From Chrysoperla carnea (Eukaryota; Arthropoda; Insecta; Neuroptera; Chrysopidae), in contig NC_058337.1 in the NCBI RefSeq assembly GCF_905475395.1, positions 106,262,368-106,326,367 of the forward strand: a stretch of DNA of 64,000 nucleotides, written 5' to 3'. Below are positions 51,913 through 64,000 of this stretch, one piece after another (the first letter of the stretch is position 1; each line of letters starts with the position of its first letter). Below the pieces are notes generated by a model that was given only the letters and a program-made list of their open reading frames with translations, made no database searches and had not been told where the DNA came from. The position numbers and the translations under genes were made by a program.

Positions 51913-53359
51913 ATTTCTTAAATTAAATTATAGCTATACACACAAAGCTACAGAAGCAGTTGTTGGCAGTTCAATATCAGCCATGGCAATGAGATACTTG
52001 CGAAAAAGACCAGATTGTAGAAATGAGTACTTCACCTCGGCAAACTTGTCGAGTATATTTGGCGAGCATACTTCGCGAAAGTGTGGATGAGGAGTAACTT
52101 GAAAAACCATGAAATAAAGAAAACCATAATAAATCTTCAAAAAATTGAACAATCGAGAAATGTCTTGTGTATAACAAGTGAGATTTATAGAAAAAAAATT
52201 CCCCAAAATTTATGCAATATTGCATATATGCATAAATACAGACAATTAAAATTATTGTTTTAAAAATTTATTTATAACACCTGTTTATAGAAACCATAAA
52301 TCGCCAAAACTTTACTAATAATTTAAAATTCGATAAATTAACCAAAGGTTGAAATTTTTATTACTCATACACAATTTTTTCTTTTTTAAATAAACTCTTA
52401 TTTTTATTTTTCGTTTAGCTGTTTTGAATATTTGATTTAGTATGTCAGTAGTGTGTGCATCCATACATACACATAGAATGGAATACCTTTCCCAAGATCA
52501 TATATCATTTAAGGCGACGTAGTTAAGTTTTAAGATACGGTATAGTACCATCATCATGGGTACACCACCTTGTTATAATCATATGATGCATATTTTTTAT
52601 TTTAAACTTTCTGGTATATAGTTTTTGGTTTCATCTCGAAAATCCAACCGAAAATTTCACACGTAAGAAACTTTTTGTGGATATCACTATGTCAGGAGTA
52701 TTTGGCCATTAAGAAAATGGTAACATTAGCGGACGAGTCAGTGTAGTATGAGCGTCAAGCCCATACTGATTGACGATACCCACAATACTTCTGGTGAATA
52801 GTCCTATTCAATACTGTAAAATTATTTATGCTAACATAGATACTACACAGTTTGTCTTTATACCAAACCATCATTGTAGTAAACGCCAATGTCTATACGT
52901 TTAAGTTGTCTACAGAGAAACGTTGAAATTGAATTAAACGCATTTACTTGCCTGTGGATGTCCTTTTAACAAGTAAATATTTCTTGGATCAACGAGCCCA
53001 TGGCTTAATTAAAAAATAAATATTTTGCTTGCAGTATCAACGGTGTGTGTATGATCATTTTTAATAAATTATGAGACTCCAAAAGACTTTGATACAATTA
53101 GCTTTGTTTTCAAATTCAGGCGCAGAAATAAGATCGAGATTTTAAAAGTTTCTCATCAAATCATTAACGAGACCATTTTGATATTTTTCGCGAAGCATAA
53201 TTTTCTTTTTTATTTTGTAACGGTAAGTATTTTGTAATTTATCATATTTAAAGTTGTGGAAAATAAAATTTACTAAAATTTATCGAAACCTGAGTTTTCT
53301 ATGTCTTTTTGCAGACTCTCTATTGGCCATTAAATGGAAATATGTCATAAGCAAGATAT
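51913..53359. other. opa intron, little recognised
   Basis: 51940-52110 and 52490-52800 are less AT-rich, non-repeat patches. Overlapping frames on both strands at 51797-52225 (up to 97 codons) follow from this and show no domain. Confidence 0.5.
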
Positions 53360-53600
53360 AAAATCCATTCGTGGTATCGTAGCTCCTAAAGGGATGAACA
53401 AATTTTCCTTTTGTTTTCTTTGCTTGAAAAGTATTTTGATCCAGAGCTCTTTCAAGAAAATCTGCTTAGTCGTTTAAGATCCTCATCTCTTTTCCGATTG
53501 TTAAAAACTCTTATGATCAAGTTGCCTTTCAAACAAACAAAATTCAAAATCGATTCAGCCTTTTACCAACTACGATTCCACAGACAGACACACAGATACA
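53360..53600 (+). repeat. Family G dispersed repeat
   Basis: TGGTATCGTAGCTCCTAAAG, GGATGAACAAATTTT, CTCTTTCAAGAAAATCTGCT, then CGATTCAGCC and a CAGACAGACACACAGA run before GTTAAACTTAT. Common in insect repeats; the first two blocks recur at 58818. The plus-strand frame 53411-53665 is repeat sequence, not a gene. Confidence 0.6.
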
Positions 53601-54710
53601 CAGACATGTTAAACTTATATAAACAAATTAATAGGAAATTATATTTTACTATAATTTATAAATAAGTAATTTGTAACATTACCAAAACATTTATTTTCTT
53701 CATCAGAAAGTTATTGGTATGACCAGTAAGCTCACTTGTACCACAGCTCATTTTATTCATTTTGGAGAGACGAAAGAATTTTAAATACGCGGGGGATATT
53801 ATAAGATGTTTTATATATTATAGTATATATACAGACTTATATATATGACAGGTGAACATTAAGGTCAAAATGGGGTCAAAAACTGCAGTGGCCAGGCCAT
53901 ATCGTACACATGACCACATTCAAAAATAACTAATATATATACATTCAGCTGTAGTATGTGTATATTCAAAAATAAATTTGTGTATTATAAAATTAGTATT
54001 ATTCGAAATATAACGAAAAAAAATTTTTTTTAATGACCTTGGTAATTTTTTTATGAGAAATTACCTCATATTTCCTTATATGGCTACTGGCAGAAAAAAT
54101 TATAAGGAAATAAAATTCAGTAAAATTTTACTTTTTGCTACTTTACCTAAATTATTAATATAGAAAAAATTGTAGCCTCCTTAAAATGACAAAATTATTG
54201 GAACTACGCTCCTTTTCGCACGATATTTGTTTGCTGTTTGGGAGTTAAAATAAAAAAAAAAAAACTGCAACAGACAACCAAAACAGACATCTAAGTTCCT
54301 AGAAAACTAAAACTTTTTCAATCGGTTAAGCATGCCAATAATTTTGAGAAAATGCAAAAATTATTTTTATAATTGTCAATTTGTATTTTTTGTCCGAATT
54401 TTTTTCTTTTATCATTTAAAAAAGTTGAGTTGTGAAAGTTATCAGAAGTTAAAGAAAACAAAGAAATTTAAGTACAATGCAATTTTTATGTTATGTCATA
54501 ATAAATTTCCTAATCAAACCAAACATTATATACTCAGATATTGGGTTGACTACTAAATCAGAAGTATGACTTTTAAACTAATACTACAATTAATTCATAC
54601 AGTAAATACTAAAAGTAGCTATAAAATTAAATAAAAAGAATCAAACAAGTATTTGACTTCTAAAATTAATATCTTAAATTTTCAGAAAAATAGCTTGTAA
54701 ATAAAAAAAA
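53601..54710. other. opa intron, nothing recognised
   Basis: AT-rich; the frame 54332-54556 has no recognised content. Confidence 0.5.
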
Positions 54711-54780
54711 GTAAGCGCTACATTTATAAAGTACAAGCTACGAAAGGAATATAGTTCCTACCGAGTGTCACGACACCTCT
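54711..54780 (-). repeat. Family H dispersed repeat, inverted copy
   Basis: The minus strand reads AGAGGTGTCGTGACACTCGG, TAGGAACTATATTCCTTTCG, TAGCTTGTACTTTATAAATG. It matches 18811-18883 almost base for base over 70 bp, including GTGTCGTG and CTATATTCCTTTCGTA. GTGTCGTGACAC inside it is self-complementary. Confidence 0.8.
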
Positions 54781-55880
54781 GGACCTTTTTTTGCATATTA
54801 ATTTTGAAAATTGTCAAATATTTAATTCTTATAAAATATGCAATGTACCCTAATTTTTCGAAACCCATTTTTGACGAATTACGGATCCCCCTAAAATAGT
54901 ATTATCATTAATTAAATCTAAATTATCTTTTAAATATCCAAAAATAAATATTTATATAAAATATATCGAATGCATTACAAAAGAAGCCCAAGGGTCGTTA
55001 CACATAGTTTTGTTCATAAAGGACCTTATATAAGTGCAATAGATCTGTATTATTTATTTATATAAGAAAAAAAGTCTTTTTACTAAATAGGCCACTCTTA
55101 CACAATTGAAATCGCGGTAAATAAAACTAAGGTACTTATTCTCTTCATCATTCACAAAACTGTATATTTTGGGTCGTGAAAAGGTGGGTTCAATTGTGGT
55201 ATTTATATTATTAAATGCTCTAAATTCTTCCCAAACATATCAAATTACCTTCTTTTTTTTTGAAAAAGTTTATATAAATAATACAAAAACGATAAAAATT
55301 ATGTAATGATGATTTTTTTTCATACAATTTTTTTTTCTTGATTGATTACATTAAATGATATTTTGATTATGATCAAATATGAATCTTTCTTTTGATGGTT
55401 GATTTGTTGATTTTTTTTCTTGAATTATGTATAAAAATGCATGTTATCTATGTTGATTTGTTAAAATGATTTATTATAGTGTTGTATATAGAAAAAATTT
55501 GTCGAAAATATTACCGATTAGGAGGTTTTGGAAGACTTGTTGAAAAAATATTCATTTGATTTTGATCGATAAGACAATTTTAAGTTTTTGAAATTAACAA
55601 CTTTTTAAATATAACAATCTAACAGTCTAACAGTCTCGGATGTTTAACTATAATCAGAAGCTGCGTATAGTGTTCAATAATTGAGAGAAAGATTCTCACT
55701 TTGAAAAGAGTACAATTTGTTGTAGTGTTAAGAGCCCAGTTGTCAGCATCAATTATTTCCAATTTTAACCAAAAGATTGACAGCTCGAATCCTACTTAAT
55801 AACCAATCCATTTTAATAGAAAGTAAACACATTAGAAACGACAGAGAACAGAAAAACAAAGTATCTCCATACATATAAGA

Positions 55881-56213
55881 GATGTAAGAGCTGGGTAGAT
55901 TTGGAGTTAAAATTATTTTTATCTTATTTTCAACTTTGATGATGAATTTTATTGTAACTTCATGAATGTAGACGAAAAATATGAATAAAACTTTTCAACA
56001 TCTACCTTGGTTTTCGAAACGTTGAAAGCTGAATAATTGAAGAAAATTTTTAATGTTCAATAGTTTGAAAATTACGCCTGATATAAAAATTGTCCTCTTA
56101 CTTTTCCTCTAATAATGTCAACTATAACATAATTCACTATCAAAATTGAAAAAAAATTTTTTTAAATTTGTTAACCTGGAATTATTTGATCATACACGCT
56201 CCTACATCCTTAA
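55881..56213 (+). mobile_element. MITE-A copy, 333 bp
   Basis: It shares TTATTTTCAACTTTGATGAT, TTCATGAATGTAGACGAAAA and ACCTTGGTTTTCGAAACGTT with the 36055 copy and ends ACGCTCCTACATCCTTAA. The left inverted repeat is worn (GATGTAAGAGCTGGGTAG). Confidence 0.75.
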
Positions 56214-56894
56214 TAAAAATTATTTATTTTGAATTAATTGACTCTGTATTAGACCCGTCAACAAATAAAATAAAAATTTATTACCTTTATTTTATAAAAT
56301 TTAATAAATGCATGTAATAATTTATTTATTGTTTATAGTTTAGAAATAAACCACAGCACTGGTATTCAGTTTGGGATTGAATAAAATCTTATTTACGGCA
56401 CGTGTTAGTTTTTATTTTAAAAAACACAAAATTCTTGAAATAAATTTTTCAATTCTACTTGAAATATTTTGCATGGGTTCAAATAAATTTCTACCTTTTC
56501 GAAAAAAGACATTTGGGTGAGGTCGTGTTGGTCACTAAACGCGACTGTATAATTTAACATAAAATTATTGCTTTTACATCAATTGGCAATGATGTATGAG
56601 TTCAAACCATACGAAAAAGACGATAATGAAATTCATATATGCATATTTTTTTAAACGAAAATTTTAATATAAATGAATTATAACTTTTCATGTAATAATA
56701 ATATGTGCAATGCAGCATTTTAAGAAAATTCTTTTGCCAAAATCAATGAAAAAAATTACATTTTGTAATACAACATCCATTAGCCTAGTTTTAAAATGTT
56801 CCAAAAAAACATGCATGTCTGTTTTCTTGTGAACATTATCATAAAATTTGTTTTTTTCTGCTTTTATTCATATTTCTGTATACCATTAATTATT

Positions 56895-57034
56895 TTGTAA
56901 TATTGCATAATTTTTATGGAAAAATACAAGATGCTTCATTTGAGAGGGCTCCTGTAAAAAATTATATTGTAATATTGCACAATTTTAATGAAAAAATGCA
57001 AGATGCTTCATTGAAGAGGGCTTCTGTAAAAAGT
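56895..57034 (+). repeat. 72-bp tandem duplication, open in one frame
   Basis: TTGTAATATTGCATAATTTT at 56895 recurs as TTGTAATATTGCACAATTTT at 56967, and ACAAGATGCTTCATTTGAGA as GCAAGATGCTTCATTGAAGA. The spacing is a multiple of three. The frame 56903-57100 reads through both copies, giving two 24-residue units with the pattern HNF..K.QDAS..RA.VK. No family recognised. Confidence 0.75.
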
Positions 57035-58784
57035 TTTTCAAGTATTGGAAATTTACATACCTTGAAAGGATTATTTGACACAATTTCCATTTTAAAGTAG
57101 ATATAAAAAAAGAAATAATAAGTCAAACAAGTAACACGAACAATCTTTGAGTTGAGAAAAACTACATTGACTTATGTTAGTCTATATTGAAAAGATCTAA
57201 GTAAATAAATTCGTATTTTTATCGGGAACCTTTCTCCGAAAGTAACAACAAACTAACAAGTTGCCTCGACATATTTCTGTCGAGTACAAATGCACAATTT
57301 ATAAGCCATCGAATAATCTACTTATAAAACTGTATTTTTCAAAAAAGTCCATATGAACCTACAATGCGTAAACACTCATCTTTTAAAACACTCATCCAAC
57401 TGGCTAAAATTAGCTGTTATTAGCATTATTATTACGAAGGGGCTTACAAAAAAAAAACACAAATTCGTTTGTTTGTTACACAAATTCGATGAGGCGTATT
57501 TTGATTAGTTTGAAAACATACAATTTTCAAAAACAAAATCTATATAAATAATATCCAATATGCCATGGTTTATTGCACATTTTTTTATATAAATAAAGCC
57601 CTTGTGCAGCTATAGTAGAGAAGTTACCGGTTTTTTTTGGGATATTAATAATAAGATACTACAATCACAGTGTTAATAAACATCCCTTAACTATACTTAT
57701 CACTGTTTTGTTTGAATGATGTCTGTTACAGTGTGTTAATAGGGTAGTTTAGTAAATATCACCCCGTGTCAACCAATCACAATGTATACATTTTAAGGGG
57801 ATTAAAATTATATACATAGATTCACATCTGATATGAATATCTAACCCTTATAAAGTTATAAATGGTTTGATTTTTTAAAGTTTTTGATCGACAATATGCT
57901 CAAAAAAATGATGTTTAATAAAGTTTAAAATCACCTGTGATATATTATTATAAACAAAAAATGAAAAGCCCAACCCTATGTTATTCGTCAGGATCTATTT
58001 CATATATATATATTTAAATAATATATTTCAGTATAAAATAGTTGATTTCAATATGACAGCTGACAGTTTCAGACACGCATTTTCGACCTAAACGAAACAA
58101 GAATTGTTTGGTATCTCATTCTAAATTTAACTGATTTTAAATTAAATTATGTAAAACGACATTATAAATTTAAAATTTAGATGTTTCGTACTGTCCTCCA
58201 CAATTTTATCTGGAAATTTCAAAAACACTTCTTTTAAATTATTTAAAACAATAAGAATTTTTTTTTTTCGAAAACTCGAATTGTAGCAAGGAAGTTGTAC
58301 CTTGTTTTAGATCATAACAACGGGAAGTTTTGATGGAAATATTCATGAACTTCTAAAATATTTTACCATTTTATCTACTTCGCGTTTTTAAAAAACACTA
58401 ATTTTGCGTTATTAGTCGAAATAGTTTAGCGATTCTTTCTATTAATATTTATTCGGCAATATTTAAGTTCATTATGAGATGCTTGTTTCTAATGTGCGAA
58501 AATTATTTGTTGGCTATTCTTTCTATATTCTTGAAAAAGTTTGCATTCGCTTTGTGACACCTATAAAGTTAAAGAAGATAACATGGCCGCCTTTAGGATA
58601 GGATTTTTTTCTTTAGTGAACTTTAGGAAAGATGAAAAATGCCTAGCATCTGAGAACGGTTTCGTTAATTAGCGAGGGGGGCGCAATAGGTAAAGTAACC
58701 TAATTTCTGTCTTACAAATTGAAATAAGATTCATTAATTATAAATTCAACCAAACCAAAAAGAGGAGTTTTCCCACTGTGCGTG
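57035..58784. other. opa intron, nothing recognised
   Basis: AT-rich with TATATATATA at 58000-58012. No repeat family or coding frame seen. Confidence 0.5.
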
Positions 58785-58890
58785 TGTGTTTGTGTGTGTG
58801 TATCTGCCTGTCCGTAGGTGGCATTCTGGCTCCTAAACGAATGACCCGATTTTGACCGTTCTTAGCTAAGTTACAAGAAAATCAGTTGAG
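58785..58890 (+). repeat. Family G dispersed repeat, shortened copy
   Basis: A GT-rich run (GTGTGTTTGTGTGTGTGTAT) leads into CTGCCTGTCCGTAGGTGGCA, TCTGGCTCCTAAACGAATGA, CCCGATTTTGAC and TACAAGAAAATCAG. The order matches 53360-53480 with the middle missing. Confidence 0.6.
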
Positions 58891-59092
58891 TTTGAAGAGA
58901 GCTACAAGAAAAAAACCATATTTGTCGGGAGTTAAATTATCATCTGGCGCAATGTTAGCAACGGAAAACTGTCTTGAACTGATCCATTTACTTTTTGATT
59001 GTGAAAAATTACATGATAACATAATTCCTAACGTACTTCTTCCATACCTTATTTTATTAAGAAAAGAAATATCCAAAATAAAGCCATCCTAA
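58886..59092 (+). pseudogene. Possible LINE ORF2 C-terminal fragment
   Basis: An open frame directly after a family G repeat ends with LSSGAMLATENCLELIHLLF, then DCEK and LLPYLILLRKEISKIKPS. The pattern CG-x-x...H-LLFDC followed by a hydrophobic helix resembles the end of insect LINE reverse transcriptase ORFs, but the first Cys pair is not intact (SSG in place of C-x-CG). There is no ATG. The match is suggestive only. Confidence 0.3.
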
Positions 59093-62000
59093 AATTTTTT
59101 CGTGAGAATGCCATATCTTACATATACCATGATATTTCACCACAACATTCAACCGTCAATACTGTTACATTCTGTACAACCACCGAAAAACATTATTACT
59201 TTTATTTATAAAAATTGAATACAATAGGACGTTTTCAAAAATATTTTTGTACACATATACAAAGGTATTGTTCAATCAAAGAAAAAAAAATAGATAACAA
59301 ATTATTCATTGATTATTAATCGATGAATAAGATGATTATTGATTGTGGTTTCACATACACATTATGATATTGTTGTCTGATAGTTGTTGAATGTATGTTT
59401 TTTTTTTCCACAACAGCCACATCTCTATGCAATACATGTTGCTATAGATATAACCATTTAAGAAACTCATTATACCGTAAAATATTAAATTAGCATTGGT
59501 CAAATAAACACACTTATCGGCTGTGAACAAAACAGCCATGAGCAGTCACAGAGCGCCTTTGATTCTATGTTGTTCTGTGGTAAAAGAATTTTTATTCAAT
59601 TGATAGAAGGTGTCCTTCTTCGGCTTTTTATATACGTTAACAATATTCTGTCAAGTATATAAATATATGATACCGTATAAGGTAACTATGTGTTGTAATT
59701 AATTATTCATTAGCTATAATGTGTTTTTATTAATTAAATGAGAATTATAAAAGAGCGGTGGTTTTTTTAGCGAACTTTCGACTCAAGAAAAATGTGCTAT
59801 TGGTTTTGAACCGATAATGGAATTTAAAAAAAGTTACTTAAAATGTCCATCGGATCTTATCCTCAAAATATATAGATTGTTATAAGTTTTTAATATTTAA
59901 TTTCTAAAATTACTCAACAAGTTTCAAGTTATAATTTCATTTTTATTTATTCTTAAGAAGTAATTCGTTTAGTTTACGCAGCTTCTACGTGATAATTTTC
60001 ATTTATTAATAAAATGTTTTTAGGCTTACAAAGAGCGGAACATTCTGGTTTTTATTGTTTTAAGTCAACTTTGGTCAAATATATAAAAAAAATTGCAACT
60101 TCCTAATTCAGATAATTTTATTATTATGAATGTATTGGTTTTTTTTTAATTACATAAGTTGTAATTACATAGTGCTACGGAACCAAATTTGGATTTCATT
60201 ATGACACATACTTTAGGGTTGGGTGGCTTTCTTTTCCCGTAAAAAGGACTACGGAACTATTGTTGCACCTAGAAACAAAACGAGAATGGAAATAGGAGAA
60301 ACTTAAAATTTACGATATAAAAGACGATATAAGAACTTCTTGTTTTTTTGACATCCGATAAAGGACAGCAAGAACTTGTCAATAAGCTTTGTTTTTCCCA
60401 TTACTTATGTAAGCTAAACATAACCTTCCAAGCACAAGTAAATGCTTACTCGTTTAAAGTCCAATGGAATTTGAATCAAATGAGAAAATATGCCGAGAAG
60501 AAAAAGTCGGGATCTTTGATTACGTGTATATTTATTAAATTAGTGAATACTCTCTTTTGGTTATTCTAATAGGAAGATAAGAAATTAAAAAAAAATGTAG
60601 ACCTCATTTTTTTCAACATCCAAGAAAACGAATTTGCTTACTTCGATACCCTGAAATTTGTAATATTTCTTACTTTTCGAAACTTACTTTCCAATAATGA
60701 CTGTGTTAAATGTTTGATCGTCTCAATAACTATTTATTTTTGGTTAGGTGCTTGTTTTTTCCTACAAACCTAAATGAATTAATAAAAGATGTGCAGATGA
60801 AGTATCTTTTACTTTGAGTAAATATTTATTTTTACAGAATTAAGAGTATTTGTTGGGTGTAATAAGCCTCTTCAGATGCTACTTTACAGGGTCTTTCATG
60901 TATACTTTTTTGGTCACTTTTGATATTATTAATAATGAAAAAAAAAAAAAAAAATATTTTAAACTATTTGTTCAATAAATCAAATATAAGTTTTCAGGTA
61001 AATTTTAATAACAAATATTCTATTCACAAAAATATTAAAGAAGATTTTTAATATTAAACAGAGCCCAAATTGTTACGGTCGTGTTTTTTCAGAATACAAT
61101 ATTATAGCCTAATGGAATGCGGAGCCTCGATTTTATAAGTGAGTTTTATCGTACATTAGCAGTTTACCACCCGATTCACTGGGCAATTTCCAATTTAGAT
61201 TGAAAACGAAGACTTCGCTTTCCTTGCGCTCACTTATTTCCACTTTTGTTCTCAACTTCAAGTGTTTTAATTTTTGGTAAAATGTAAGCTTCATATTTTA
61301 ACCCCTTCCAACTTATTTAAGTTAAGAACCATTTATGATTTGTTAATTCAGTCGCAGAGACAAGATTGAATAATTTGCTGTGGATTTCTTTTTAATTTGC
61401 CAAACCTAAAAATTCATATTCATTTAATTTCAAACCCAAACTAATTACAATTTCAAAATAAATAAACACATTAATAAAATAATAAATAAAAATTACTTAC
61501 AATTTAACTTTTAATCGAAAATAAATCATAAATTAATAAATAATATTTATAAATAATAAATATATTTTATTCATTTATTAAAAATATGATTAATAAATAA
61601 TTCAATAAAATTATTTACAAAAAAAATATACTGTCAACATAATTTAATTTAATATTTGAAAACCATTAAATAGGACATTTTTATATTTATATAAAATATA
61701 TAATTTTATGAAGACACAACCCATTGTTTGGTGTATTTTATGAAATTTAGTGACACTTTAAAAACTTATTTTCATATAATTTTGAAGAAAAAAACGTATT
61801 CAAATCTAAAATTATATATTTCTTTGTAAATAAATCTAATATTTGTGTTGAAATATTTAGATACATGTTTTTTGGTTATTAAAGTATACTTTTTATATTC
61901 ATGGTATTCTAAACTATCATAGAGAATATATTCTGAGTTCCTCATTACTATCTTTAACATGTGCGTCACTCTAAATTTTAAGTATTTGCCTATCTTGCCT

Positions 62001-64000
62001 AATTTTTAAAAAAAGGTTAGATGAATAGAAAAGTTAATTTGTAATAAAATTCGATTGAATAATTAGTTAAAAATAAATTTGTATTAGCCACGTGCGGAAG
62101 GCCATGCGTGCTAATTATTTACTAATTAGTGACAATACCTAAAAGATTATTTTAAAACTTATAAATTATAAACAGATGTTTTATATATTTTTTCAATATT
62201 CCGTCGGGTTAACAAATATCAAAAAATTACAAGCGCCTAAATTTATATATAATATTTCAAATTCAATACGATTTTATCTCCACAAAAGGGTTTATATGTG
62301 GGTTATTATTTATATACACATACCTTAACACCTACACATGCCTTTATAAGGGCCTTGACTAAATAATAATATGGATCATTATAAAAGGCTTATTTACAAA
62401 ATGTCAAAATCGATTGTACGATCTAATTAGGATCGATAGTTATACGATTATTGTAATATTGACAGGGTTAAATTGGGTTTTAATAGAAATTATTTGTGCA
62501 CAAGTTTTTAGTTATTTATTGAGTTTTTGGGTCTTTTTATTTGCTGGAATCGATTTTTTGTAAAATCAATTTGACAATCAATTTATCTATGAAATTCGGT
62601 TTGAGAAAAGTGTACCCTTAAATCAAATTTTTTTAATTTATATTCAAAGTATTCCAATCGATTTTTTTCATGACAAAACATCATAGCTTTCAAACATTTG
62701 GGTGCAAAATTATGGTTCACGGTTCGAAAAGTCCATTGAATTCATTCATATAAGAGAAAAGTTCTTGTAGATTTTAATTAGGAAATTCCTGGATTGTTAG
62801 ATACGGATCTTACCGACATAGGCGGGTGTGCTTAAGGATTTCTGCAAAATCACTTTTCGGCATTATTAATCGAAAAACTTTCATTTTCATGAATAAAAAG
62901 TTAAATAAATTCTGTTGAAAGATGCTTACTTATTTTATTTAAAAATTACTTTCCAAAGTTAATTTAAAACATGAAACTTTTTACAGACCTAATTCCGTAT
63001 TAACAAATTTTGTAGATATTTAAAAATATAAATTTTTACAAGTTTTAAGCTGATTATAAGTTAATATTCTTGTGTTAAAACCATGTTCTAACTATAAGTA
63101 TTATTAACACTTCAAAACTTACATGATGAAAAGATTGTTAAAAATATATTTATATTTTCTAATAAATATTTTTAGAGCCTTTTTGGCAACAAAACGCACT
63201 TTTTGAAAGTATAATCTATTATTTGTTGACTTAAAGAATTGTATTTATATTTTTTGTTAGAGAAAAACACCTGCAAAATTTATAATGAAGAATTAATAAA
63301 TTGTTAAAATATGTTAACAAATATTCTCGAACAAAAGTTGTAATATGAAAATGATTAAATTCATAGTTTTTTTTTTTTTTTTTTGTAAATAAGTTTTTAG
63401 AGAAGTAAGCAAAAAAAGAAATCCGTTGATAGATTAAAATGATAAATTACTTGAAAAAATAATTATAAATTATTTAATTTTTTTTGCTGTATGTGAATGT
63501 AGTAACAAAATATTGTATATAAATTATTTGATGTGAAGATAACTTCGGGTATTTAACCTTTTTGTAATGATCAACGATCTCGCAATTAAACGTCAAAGTT
63601 TTAAAATTTTTCTGTATCAAAAGTATATAATATTTTTTATTTTTAACTTCTTTAAAAATAATATAAATATAATGCTTTTAATGAAAGCGAAGGAGTAAGG
63701 AAAGAAAACCAGTCTTATATCAATTTTTTGCTAGCCGAAAAATTTATTGTTTAGTAAAGTTTATTTTTACCTCCTTCGGTTTAAAAAACCTTTGGTTAAA
63801 CTTAAAAATCAGAATTGCATGGTCTTTAAAAATTATAAATAAATATACTACGATTTCATTAGCCAAAATATTTTCTTAATTAATTAATGGAATCTAAAAA
63901 GACTTCATTTTGAATTTTATCGACCGAACAGATTGTTTAAAGTGGTTCGTTTTATTATAATGCAACACGAAAACTTAAGGGGAAGTGTTGAAAATTATTA
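59093..64000. other. opa intron to window edge, nothing recognised
   Basis: No zinc-finger exon, repeat family or RNA gene seen. 61440-61720 is close to pure A/T with TAAATAAT words. Homopolymers include an A run near 60940-60955 and a T run near 63367-63384. The frames at 60348-60569 and 61969-61772 have no domain. Confidence 0.5.

Overview
The window looks like insect nuclear DNA: very AT-rich, dense in decayed transposable elements, and holding a single recognisable host gene. That gene is the Zic-family zinc-finger transcription factor odd-paired (opa), on the minus strand. Only its last coding exon (29691 down to 28898) is present. The exon encodes zinc fingers 4 and 5, a Ser/Thr/Asn/Gln-rich linker, and a His-rich C-terminus ending GAATAY. 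The insect order cannot be fixed from this sequence.

Layout. 1-28794 is the 3' flank of opa. It has no host gene, but carries a dead mariner/Tc1-like transposase fragment (5821-6093), copies of a terminal-inverted-repeat MITE family ('MITE-A'), an 860-bp foldback element built of modules (19402-20263), a 71-72-bp minisatellite (22436-22975), tRNA-like SINE heads, and copies of a roughly 0.5-kb dispersed repeat ('family B'). 28795-29691 is the opa 3' exon with a nearby poly(A) signal. 29692-64000 is upstream of that exon in gene orientation. No exon for zinc fingers 1-3 or the N-terminus is visible there, so it is read as one intron of at least 34.3 kb running off the right edge. The intron holds more MITE-A, family B and SINE copies, a LINE 3' end with a (TAA)n tail (42033-42485), a 502-bp palindromic MITE (43233-43734), a hAT-like MITE (46981-47291), an RTE-like 3' tail (47531-47996), a 591-bp-spaced duplication (32821-33655), and a less AT-rich block (38620-39120) that is the best candidate for an intronic regulatory element.

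There is no operon, CRISPR array, rRNA, functional tRNA gene or complete mobile element. Apart from the opa exon, the open reading frames are short and most look accidental. No new multi-gene system was found. The most useful points are the opa exon and its giant intron, several unnamed repeat families with clear end structure, and a few unexplained non-repeat blocks.
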